Assembly: GCA_030951065.1 (NCBI GenBank)
Contig: JAUZQH010000116.1
Location: 1 to 5,567, forward strand
Direction: 5' to 3'
Length of the DNA: 5,567 bases
DNA from: Mariprofundus sp.
GTDB lineage: Bacteria > Pseudomonadota > Zetaproteobacteria > Mariprofundales > Mariprofundaceae
This document shows, in pieces, positions 1 through 5,567 of this stretch. A program made the position numbers and the translations under genes. The first letter of the stretch is position 1, and each line of letters starts with the position of its first letter. The notes beneath the pieces were generated by a model. That model was not told the origin of the DNA. It was given only the letters and a program-made list of their open reading frames with translations, and made no database searches.

Positions 1-5
1 GACTG

Positions 6-854
6 CTACGTCGCAGCCCGACTCCACTGACTGATTGCATCATCGGCCATCGACAGTCCGGCATGATAGCCGAGCAATACCTGCTGTTGATCGCTTGCGA
101 AACGGCCCATGCGGAAATGCGCCGGCGGGCATATATCGACAATCTCAATGCCCGGCGGCGGTCGGGCAATGATTCGGTTGACCTGCCGATGCCGTTCCAC
201 GCGCTGCTGCATGGCATGAACCAGCAGCGGATAATCCCGAAGCTGCCAGCGAATATAGCGATGCCCCCAGCTGTCTTTCCTGATAAATGCTGCAGGCCGG
301 GAACGCACCACCATCAACCGCGTTGCTCCCCGCCTGATCATTTCAGCCACCGGCACCGCATCAGACATGCCACCATCCACACTGGCTCGGCCATTCAACA
401 CTGGAAATTTGCGATAAATCAACGGTAGCGCCATCGAAGCCTTCAACGCATCCAGCAACATGGATGCATTCGTTTCGAAGTAGTTTGGCTTGCCGTTTTC
501 GACATCCGTCGTACAAACCAGAAATGGTTTTTTATTCCGAAAAATAGCGGCCAAATCGATTTTCTCGGCCATGATTGCAGCCATCAGCATATCCAGATCC
601 AGCAGATGGCCGCCGCGCAAAAAACGAATCGGGCTGATAAAATCTTTGCGCCCGGCAAGCTGAATAAAAAACTGTAAACTCCTGCTCTGCTCACCGGCCA
701 GAAACATGGCCAGATTGCTGGCACCGGCAGATACGCCGATATAGCAGTCAAAGGGATTAAAATCCCGCTGCAAAAAACCATCCAACAGACCGGCAGAAAA
801 CACACTGCGCATAGCACCGCCTTCAATAATCAGTGCACAGGTCATGGTTGGCAT
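6..854 (-). CDS. Patatin-like phospholipase family protein (YjjU-type)
   Basis: Predicted serine hydrolase of the patatin superfamily, which uses a Ser-Asp dyad on acyl-ester lipids. All three hallmarks are present in the 282 residues: the oxyanion-hole region IIEGGAMRSVFSAG (9-22), the nucleophile elbow GVSAG (40-44, Ser42) and the Asp motif VDGGMSDAVP (159-168, Asp160). The surrounding NPFDCYIGVSAGASNL and RFLRGGHLLDLD segments resemble E. coli YjjU more than RssA-type patatins, as I recall them. It is shorter than YjjU (about 350 residues), mainly at the C-terminus, but ends in an ordinary TAG (8-6) with no sign of frameshift. No signal peptide or transmembrane segment is evident, so it is probably cytoplasmic or membrane-peripheral. 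It starts 28 nt after pgl and is probably cotranscribed; neither ATG 854 nor the alternative 845 has a clear Shine-Dalgarno. Substrate and any link to sugar metabolism are unknown. Confidence 0.88.
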   Translation of the reverse strand: MPTMTCALIIEGGAMRSVFSAGLLDGFLQRDFNPFDCYIGVSAGASNLAMFLAGEQSRSLQFFIQLAGRKDFISPIRFLRGGHLLDLDMLMAAIMAEKIDLAAIFRNKKPFLVCTTDVENGKPNYFETNASMLLDALKASMALPLIYRKFPVLNGRASVDGGMSDAVPVAEMIRRGATRLMVVRSRPAAFIRKDSWGHRYIRWQLRDYPLLVHAMQQRVERHRQVNRIIARPPPGIEIVDICPPAHFRMGRFASDQQQVLLGYHAGLSMADDAISQWSRAAT

Positions 855-882
855 GCAGTTCGCGGGACGTGTGCACGCGAAA

Positions 883-1569
883 TTATCCGCCAGCCTCGCG
901 ATCTATCAGCCACTCGCTGTTTTCCACGCGTGCAACGGGCAAGTATTCTCCATGACGGATGCGGGAAATGGCTTCGGCTTTGCCCTTTCCGACCGCCATA
1001 ATCAGGCATCGGCGTGCTGCATTGAGTACGGCATAGCCCATGCTGACCCGCTCAGGCGGTGCTTTGGGAGCATTGTAAACCGGAATCGCCAAACGCTGAT
1101 CGTCCAGCGCGGGATTGCCGGGAAACAGACTGGCCGTATGACCATCCTCCCCCATACCCAGTAAAACCATATCCATTGCCGGCGCATCAGCCAATAACGC
1201 GCTGTAACGTTCAGCCGCAATCTCCGGCCCCAGTTCGGCGACAATACGATTAATCTGGACCGGTGGTATTGGCACATGATTCAACAGCGCTTCATCTGCC
1301 ATCAAATCATTGCGTTCGGCATCGCCAACCGGCAGGCAACGCTCATCTCCAAACCATATATGTACATTCGGCCAGTCGATATCGGCATCGCGCAGCAATT
1401 CATAACAACGCTTCGGCGTTGTACCACCAGCCAGAACCCAGTGAAATACACCGCGCGCAGAAATTGCTGCTGCCGCCGATTCTGCCACGGCATTGGCGGC
1501 GTACTGCGCAACAGCTTCTGCATCAGCGCATGGATGAATCATCATCCTGTCAGCCACGCTATCAGTCAT
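883..1569 (-). CDS. pgl: 6-phosphogluconolactonase
   Basis: Hydrolyses 6-phosphogluconolactone to 6-phosphogluconate, linking the Zwf and Gnd reactions (cytoplasmic). The 228-residue product (from 1569) has the normal length for the DevB/NagB-like type. It carries the family motifs LAGGTTPK (46-53), WFGDERCLP (72-80) and LGMGEDGHTASLFP (137-150), with His144 at the catalytic position. Start choice: ATG at 1569 gives an 8-nt ATGACTGA overlap with the gnd stop, the classic layout for coupling, but there is no good Shine-Dalgarno. An upstream in-frame ATG at 1614 would add 15 residues (HNAPALVV...) unlike the family. Tandem ATGs at 1545 and 1542, closely preceded by AGG, are shorter alternatives. 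It ends with TAA at 885-883, 28 nt before the next gene. Function is clear; the exact start is not. Confidence 0.95.
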   Translation of the reverse strand: MTDSVADRMMIHPCADAEAVAQYAANAVAESAAAAISARGVFHWVLAGGTTPKRCYELLRDADIDWPNVHIWFGDERCLPVGDAERNDLMADEALLNHVPIPPVQINRIVAELGPEIAAERYSALLADAPAMDMVLLGMGEDGHTASLFPGNPALDDQRLAIPVYNAPKAPPERVSMGYAVLNAARRCLIMAVGKGKAEAISRIRHGEYLPVARVENSEWLIDREAGG

Positions 1570-2482
1570 CTGCAGCTTTAATTGCGTGACCACCAAAGCC
1601 GGCGCGTTGTGCATTCACGATTTTTCCGGCAAACGCATCCTTCTGGCGACTGCGGAAACGCATCTGCAAGGCCAGCGTCATCACCGGTGTCGGTATGCCC
1701 AGATCAATCGCTTCAGTGGCCGTCCAGCGTCCTTCACCGGAATCATCCATCCAGTCGGACAGAGAGGACAAATCACCATCCTGCTCCAGTGCGTCTCCGG
1801 TCAGATCCAGCAACCATGAACTGATCACGGAACCATGCTGCCAGACACGTGAAATCTGATGCATATCCAGATCAAATTCCTCTTTGGCCTTCATCAGCTC
1901 GAAACCTTCACCAAAAGCCTGCATCATGCCGTATTCCATGCCGTTATGAACCATCTTGACGAAGTGTCCGGAACCGATCGGCCCCATATGCCCCCAGCCC
2001 TTGCCTTCATTCGAAGCCAGCGTGGTCAGGGCTGGTGCAATCAGATCAATGGCTGCTTTTTCGCCACCGATCATCAGTGAGTATCCGTTCTGCAAACCCC
2101 ACACGCCGCCGGACGTGCCGCAATCGGCAAACAGCACACCCTTTTCGGCCAGTTCAGCGCCACGGCGCTGACCTTCTTTATAATTGGAATTACCGCCATC
2201 AATAATCAGATCGCCGGCTTCGACGCCGGCCTCCAGCAATCCGGCAATCGTACCATCGACAAACTGATGCGGTACCATCACCCAGATCACGCGCGGGGCG
2301 GGTAGCTGGGCAATCACATCGGCCAGGCTGTCTGCCGCCTGCACATGCTGAAATTCATCAGCCAGAGCCTTGCCCGGTGCCGCATCCACATCATAGGCCA
2401 CCACTTCATGCTCGCCGCCCTGCATCAAGCGCTTTACCATATTGCCGCCCATGCGACCCAATCCAATCATTGCCAGTTTCAT
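1562..2482 (-). CDS. gnd: 6-phosphogluconate dehydrogenase (decarboxylating), short type
   Basis: Oxidatively decarboxylates 6-phosphogluconate to ribulose-5-phosphate, the last oxidative pentose-phosphate step (cytoplasmic). The product is 306 residues, matching the short GntZ/YqeC-like class (about 300) rather than the ~470-residue E. coli-type Gnd. Visible motifs are the Rossmann GLGRMG (7-12), DGGNSNYK (95-102), the substrate loop CGTSGGVWGLQNGYS (121-135), the catalytic KMVHNGMEY (176-184; Lys176, Asn180, Glu183) and SGEGRWT (248-254). The second Rossmann strand ends VVAYDVD with Asp31, where NADP-specific long forms have an Asn-Arg-Ser/Thr motif; this favours NAD+. The start at 2482 is chosen for the strong AGGAG at 8 nt and the typical MKLAMIGLG N-terminus. 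The stop TGA (1564-1562) overlaps the pgl start, so the two genes are probably translationally coupled. The 268-nt spacer before it could allow expression separate from zwf, but I found no clear promoter. Confidence 0.95.
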   Translation of the reverse strand: MKLAMIGLGRMGGNMVKRLMQGGEHEVVAYDVDAAPGKALADEFQHVQAADSLADVIAQLPAPRVIWVMVPHQFVDGTIAGLLEAGVEAGDLIIDGGNSNYKEGQRRGAELAEKGVLFADCGTSGGVWGLQNGYSLMIGGEKAAIDLIAPALTTLASNEGKGWGHMGPIGSGHFVKMVHNGMEYGMMQAFGEGFELMKAKEEFDLDMHQISRVWQHGSVISSWLLDLTGDALEQDGDLSSLSDWMDDSGEGRWTATEAIDLGIPTPVMTLALQMRFRSRQKDAFAGKIVNAQRAGFGGHAIKAADD

Positions 2483-2490
2483 ATTCCTCT

Positions 2491-2495
2491 CTCCT
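2491..2495 (-). promoter_or_regulatory. Shine-Dalgarno sequence of gnd (decides the start)
   Basis: On the minus strand an AAAAAAGGAGAGAGGAAT tract precedes the ATG at 2482. Its AGGAG lies 8 nt from that ATG, which is ideal spacing. An in-frame ATG 36 nt further upstream (2518) would translate this ribosome-binding tract into KKGERN, ahead of the conserved N-terminus, and is therefore unlikely to be the true start. Confidence 0.8.
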
Positions 2496-2515
2496 TTTTT
2501 ATAATCAAAATCTTG

Positions 2516-2653
2516 CACCGCAGAGTACGCAGAGTTTCGCAGAGTAAAGACAAAGCTATCGGAAGGTCATGCAGTATATCTTACTGACAGATAGCTGATA
2601 CTACCTCACTGATTTTATTGTCTTACTCTGCGTTCATCCGTGTTTTCTGCCTT
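2516..2653. repeat. Degenerate inverted-repeat element with CGCAGAGT / ACTCTGCG arms
   Basis: The left arm holds three direct copies of CGCAGAGT (2519-2526, 2528-2535, 2538-2545). The right arm holds the inverse ACTCTGCG (2625-2632), followed by degraded copies (CATCCGTG, TTTCTGCC) to about 2650. The best-paired segment is 2538-2553 against 2618-2632, which matches over 15 positions with one bulged base. Just inside, AGCTATC (2554-2560) pairs with GATAGCT (2590-2596), and CAGTA (2572-2576) with TACTG (2582-2586) can form a small inner hairpin. No credible coding frame crosses it. From memory, CTCTGCGT/CATCCGTGTT-type sequences occur as dispersed intergenic repeats in many environmental bacteria, but copy number cannot be judged from one window. 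It fills about half of the zwf-gnd spacer; the remainder (about 2654-2750) shows only the stem-loop at 2696-2725. Confidence 0.6.
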
Positions 2654-2695
2654 TAACTTCCTCTACATCACCTGTGATGGGTAGGATGACCAAAT

Positions 2696-2725
2696 GCCGT
2701 GGGCGCATGGATGCGCAGGAACGGC
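2696..2725 (-). terminator. Candidate nested stem-loop just downstream of zwf (weak terminator or mRNA 3'-end structure)
   Basis: An outer stem GCCGT (2696-2700) / ACGGC (2721-2725) encloses an inner stem GCGCA (2703-2707) / TGCGC (2712-2716) with a 4-nt loop and small internal loops between the stems. It lies 25 nt after the zwf stop codon. On the minus strand it is followed by ATTTGG rather than a run of T, so it is not a canonical intrinsic terminator. It could weaken transcription or protect the zwf mRNA end. The pairing is seen in the sequence; the role is inference. Confidence 0.3.
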
Positions 2726-2750
2726 CGGTGAATGCTTTTCGTTTCCAGGT

Positions 2751-4739
2751 TTAATCCAAATCATCCGATGCCAGCCATTCCTGGGCATCGACGATGACAT
2801 TATAGCGTTCGCGGGCCGTTTGCATGAGGCGACCGGCAAACTGAGGCCTGTCCATCAGTACTTTGCAGAAATCGCGCTTCTCCATGATATACAGGGCGCA
2901 GTAGGTCACCGCGCGCACCGATGCACGGCGTTTCTTGGTCACCAGCAAGCTTAATTCGCCAAACACCTGCCCATCGCTCAGGGTAGTGACGACATCACCT
3001 TCCTGATCAATAATGTCCACGCTGCCCATCTCAATAATGAACAGCTCGCGCCCTTCATCACCGAATCTGGCGATTTCATCGCCGGCATTGAACACGGCCG
3101 GTTTCAGCATCATGGCGAAAGCGTGCAGCATGGTTTTGCCGCTGCCCTCAAACATCGGCACACGCTCCAGCGCCTGTTGCGGCGTGCGCGCCAGCCAGCG
3201 CCGGTGATCGGGTGCGAGCAGATTAAAGGCCGCCTTCGGCCCCCATGAGCCGAACGGATAATTGGGGAAATCGCGCGCCTTCTCACTGCCCCACACATCC
3301 AGGATAGGCTGCACGATACTCCAGGCTGTTTCCACCAGATCGGAGCGCGAAAACAGCGATGGATCGCCGTGCATGCAATCATACAACATGGTTTCATAGC
3401 CGGTGCCCGGATGCGTGATAAATGCCTCGTCATATTCGAAATTCATATTGACCTTACGCATATGCATCGACGGCCCCGGTCGTTTGGCCAGAAAGCGAAT
3501 CTCGATACCCTCATTGGGCTGGATGCGGAAAATAAGCTGATTGGCTTCCAGCTGGCCGGAAGCCGGTGTACCCTTGAAGGTAAATTCCGGTGCACGGCGA
3601 AACTGCACGACAATCTCGGTGGATTTGGTTCTCAGCGCCTTGCCCGAACGCAGAAAGATCGGCACCCCGTGCCAGCGCCAGTTATCAATGCGTAATTTCA
3701 CCGCTGCATAGGTTTCGGTATTGGAATGCGGGTCAACCGCATGTTCCTGCCGATATGCCTTGGCTGGTGAGCCATCGACATTGACACCTTCATCATACTG
3801 ACCGCGCACAGCATTATAACGCACCTCTTCCGGCTTCATAATCCGCACGGCACTGAGCAGTTTGAACTTTTCATTGCGAATGGCTTCGGCCTCGAACGAG
3901 GTTGGCGGTTCCATGCACAAATATGCCATCATCTGAAACAAATGATTCTGAATCATATCGCGAATCACGCCGGACTGATCATAATAACCGCCCCGCCACT
4001 CCACACCCACCTGCTCGGTAGCGGTAATCTGGATGTGATCGATATGGGTACGATTCCACAGCGGCTCGAACATGCCGTTGGCAAACCGGAAGGCGAGCAG
4101 ATTCTGCACCGTTTCCTTGCCCAGATAATGGTCGATGCGATAGACCTGATCTTCGCGCCAGTAAGAAAGAATTTCCCGGTTCAGCTTACGCGCTGATGCC
4201 AGGTCAGTGCCAAACGGCTTTTCAACGATGATTCGTCGCCAGCTACCCTTGCCATCATTGAGTCCGACCTGTTCCAGCCCTGTAGAAATCATGCTGAATA
4301 CGGAGGGCGGCGTAGCCATATAAAACAGAATATTACCACCGGTATCATGACGCCCGTCCAGCGCCTGAAGGAATTTCTTTAACTGCTGGAATGCATGCTC
4401 ATTATCAAAGCGGCCTTTCAGATAATGAATCCGGTCGCAGAATTCCGCCCAGGCCATATCATCAAACTGCTCCTGACGTGAAAAAACATGCACATCTTCT
4501 GTCATTCTGGCCCGGAACGTCTGGGTACTGTATTCATCCATGGCCATGCCGAGAATGGCAAAGGAATCCGGCAACAGGTTATCGCAATAGAGATTAAACA
4601 GGGAGGGGATCAACAAGCGCTTGGTCAAATCACCCGAGGCGCCGAATATCACCATCACGCATGGATCGGGGGAATCCGCATCCAGATTCATGGCGGCCAA
4701 AAAATCCGGTGAGACTTCCTGTCTGCTTTGATTACTCAT
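2751..4739 (-). CDS. zwf: Glucose-6-phosphate dehydrogenase with a C-terminal cyclic-nucleotide-binding domain
   Basis: Oxidises glucose-6-phosphate to 6-phosphogluconolactone, the entry step of the oxidative pentose-phosphate branch (cytoplasmic). The G6PD part spans about residues 26-518. It has the dinucleotide-binding motif GASGDLTKRLL (33-43), EKPFG (173-177), the substrate signature RIDHYLGKE (201-209), DMIQNH with the probable catalytic base His266, RSGKALR (364-370) and the usual C-terminal YPFGSWGP (494-501). Normal G6PDs stop soon after this last motif. Here the frame continues into a CNB domain (about 523-650): LERVPMF, then FNAGDEI, then the phosphate-binding cassette FGELSLL...RRASV with Glu595 and Arg604, then two helices and no DNA-binding domain. 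The loop after the second Rossmann strand reads GMAMDEYS (64-71), lacking the Arg that usually contacts the NADP 2'-phosphate. ATG at 4739 gives a normal N-terminus but has no strong Shine-Dalgarno; Met17 (4691) is an alternative start. A single intact frame across both domains argues against a merged pair of genes. Confidence 0.96.
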   Translation of the reverse strand: MSNQSRQEVSPDFLAAMNLDADSPDPCVMVIFGASGDLTKRLLIPSLFNLYCDNLLPDSFAILGMAMDEYSTQTFRARMTEDVHVFSRQEQFDDMAWAEFCDRIHYLKGRFDNEHAFQQLKKFLQALDGRHDTGGNILFYMATPPSVFSMISTGLEQVGLNDGKGSWRRIIVEKPFGTDLASARKLNREILSYWREDQVYRIDHYLGKETVQNLLAFRFANGMFEPLWNRTHIDHIQITATEQVGVEWRGGYYDQSGVIRDMIQNHLFQMMAYLCMEPPTSFEAEAIRNEKFKLLSAVRIMKPEEVRYNAVRGQYDEGVNVDGSPAKAYRQEHAVDPHSNTETYAAVKLRIDNWRWHGVPIFLRSGKALRTKSTEIVVQFRRAPEFTFKGTPASGQLEANQLIFRIQPNEGIEIRFLAKRPGPSMHMRKVNMNFEYDEAFITHPGTGYETMLYDCMHGDPSLFSRSDLVETAWSIVQPILDVWGSEKARDFPNYPFGSWGPKAAFNLLAPDHRRWLARTPQQALERVPMFEGSGKTMLHAFAMMLKPAVFNAGDEIARFGDEGRELFIIEMGSVDIIDQEGDVVTTLSDGQVFGELSLLVTKKRRASVRAVTYCALYIMEKRDFCKVLMDRPQFAGRLMQTARERYNVIVDAQEWLASDDLD

Positions 4740-4803
4740 GATTTATACATCCAGTAAGACGGATTACTCCGCAGCATTGCGTCAGAAAAAACGATTCGTA
4801 AAC

Positions 4804-5567
4804 CTACTCCTGTGCCACATCCGTTCCAACAATCAATGCATGAAATATTCGGTTTACCCTCGTCATCCGTTCAACAAGACGCTGCGGCGAATCGACTGCG
4901 GCATGGCGACGCATGGTCTCCCACTCGATTGCCGCCGGATCATTCGGCAATTTTCCGATGGAACTCCATAACTCCACGCGCAGTACATTCTCCATCTGAC
5001 GATAGTTCAGATAGGTTTCAGCCAGAAAGCCGGCATATTGATGCCAGCCATCTGGCGCGCTTTTCGGTAGTTGGTGCAGAATATCAATCGTCCTTCTTGC
5101 CTTGATAGCAAAAGCGAGCCGCGCGAATTGAGCCATAAACTCGATATCCACCATGCCGCCTGCATCCTGTTTCAGATTGATGATCGCATCGGATTTGCTG
5201 CCTAGGTGATTGAGCATCTTGTGACGCATCGTCAGCACGTCAGCGGCCAAGGCCGCATGATCGCGTTTTTGATTCAGCACGTTTTGAACCACCTCATCGA
5301 CGCGTTTTCTATCTTCCACCTGACCGGCTACGGAACGCGCCCGACATAGCGCCTGATGTTCCCAGGTTTGGGCTTCATGCAATTGATAATCCCGAAAACC
5401 GGTTATACCGGTCACCAGCACGCCGGAACTGCCTGACGGGCGCAAACGCGCATCAAACTCAAACCCCGCTCCGAACGGCGGGTTACCGGTCAGATACTGA
5501 ATCATACGCCGTCCAAGACGCTGGGCATGTTCACCCATGCTCCGTTTCCCCAATATCTCACGCGGAT
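4804..5567 (-). CDS. glnE: Bifunctional glutamine synthetase adenylyltransferase/deadenylyltransferase, C-terminal part (5' truncated by window edge)
   Basis: In the known family, GlnE adds and removes AMP on a tyrosine of glutamine synthetase in the cytoplasm and so tunes nitrogen assimilation; PII proteins control which activity dominates. Only the C-terminal part is here: about 253 codons, against roughly 940 residues in the E. coli protein. The frame stays open to the window edge (first visible residues PREILGKR), so the TTG at 5553 is not the start. Visible family signatures are FDARLRPSGSSG (about visible residues 37-48), TWEHQAL (67-73) and KQDAGGMVDIEF (132-143), all typical of the C-terminal adenylyltransferase half and its following helical region. 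The catalytic Gly-Ser-Asp loop of this domain should lie upstream, outside the window. The gene ends with TAG at 4806-4804, 64 nt before zwf. I see no convincing terminator in that gap, so read-through into zwf is plausible. Confidence 0.96.
   Translation of the reverse strand, partial: PREILGKRSMGEHAQRLGRRMIQYLTGNPPFGAGFEFDARLRPSGSSGVLVTGITGFRDYQLHEAQTWEHQALCRARSVAGQVEDRKRVDEVVQNVLNQKRDHAALAADVLTMRHKMLNHLGSKSDAIINLKQDAGGMVDIEFMAQFARLAFAIKARRTIDILHQLPKSAPDGWHQYAGFLAETYLNYRQMENVLRVELWSSIGKLPNDPAAIEWETMRRHAAVDSPQRLVERMTRVNRIFHALIVGTDVAQE

Noticed and set aside
584..826. Hydrophobic 80-residue minus-strand frame resembling a small membrane protein
   Set aside because: It lies wholly inside the patatin-like gene in another frame; that gene has all its catalytic motifs, so this is a shadow.
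2496..2505. TATAAA-like -10 box just upstream of gnd
   Set aside because: It would start transcription inside the ribosome-binding site, and there is no matching -35 element.
2519..2545. Three CGCAGAGT copies as a possible CRISPR array
   Set aside because: Units are 8 nt with 1-2 nt between them; there are no spacers of CRISPR length and no cas genes.
2573..2578. TATACT (minus strand) as a -10 box for a gnd promoter inside the repeat
   Set aside because: The hexamer is good but no -35 better than about 3 of 6 matches lies at 17-18 nt spacing; too weak to annotate.
2345..2587. Plus-strand frame crossing the gnd start and the repeat
   Set aside because: Antisense to the gnd N-terminus and running into the repeat; composition is that of a shadow frame.
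2666..2679. CATCAC/GTGATG palindrome in the zwf-gnd spacer
   Set aside because: Short, AT-containing stem with a tiny loop and no T-run; not distinguishable from chance, and not a good match to a known operator.
2694..2954. Plus-strand frame covering the zwf 3' end and spacer
   Set aside because: Mostly antisense to the CNB domain, no ribosome-binding site and no recognisable protein features.
3110..3433. 107-residue minus-strand frame within zwf
   Set aside because: Out-of-frame shadow rich in Arg, Cys and Trp; the zwf frame here carries clear family sequence and the G6PD-CNB junction.
4753..4768. AGTAA/TTACT hairpin upstream of the zwf start
   Set aside because: A 5-bp AT-rich stem is easily expected by chance, and no regulatory motif accompanies it.
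4788..4803. T-run after ACGAATCGT (minus strand) as a glnE terminator
   Set aside because: The possible stem is only 3-4 bp with almost no loop, too weak for intrinsic termination.

Overview
The window is a stretch of a proteobacterial chromosome in which every supported gene lies on the minus strand. Transcription therefore runs from high to low coordinates: glnE (3' end only) -> zwf -> gnd -> pgl -> a patatin-like lipase gene. GlnE, the style of the pentose-phosphate genes and a mid-range base composition (judged by eye) fit Proteobacteria. I cannot fix the class from sequence alone; Gamma- or Zetaproteobacteria are reasonable guesses. There are no RNA genes, transposases, CRISPR arrays or phage genes.

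Layout. 5567-4804 is the C-terminal ~253 residues of glutamine synthetase adenylyltransferase/deadenylyltransferase, cut by the window edge. A 64-nt gap leads to zwf (4739-2751), a glucose-6-phosphate dehydrogenase of 662 residues, about 150 longer than usual because a complete cyclic-nucleotide-binding (CNB) domain is fused to its C-terminus. A 268-nt spacer (2483-2750) follows. It holds a candidate stem-loop just after zwf and a degenerate inverted-repeat element built on CGCAGAGT / ACTCTGCG. Then come gnd (2482-1562, short-type 6-phosphogluconate dehydrogenase), pgl (1569-883, 6-phosphogluconolactonase, overlapping gnd by 8 nt) and a YjjU-type patatin-like serine hydrolase (854-6).

Function. 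zwf, pgl and gnd encode the whole oxidative pentose-phosphate branch: glucose-6-phosphate -> 6-phosphogluconolactone -> 6-phosphogluconate -> ribulose-5-phosphate + CO2. Two features make this set unusual. The entry enzyme carries what looks like a ligand-competent CNB domain, suggesting direct control by a cyclic nucleotide. In addition, both dehydrogenases lack the usual NADP-phosphate-binding arginine at the end of the second Rossmann strand (Met/Asp/Glu in Zwf, Asp in Gnd), suggesting that the branch may make NADH rather than, or as well as, NADPH. Both ideas are inferences from residues.
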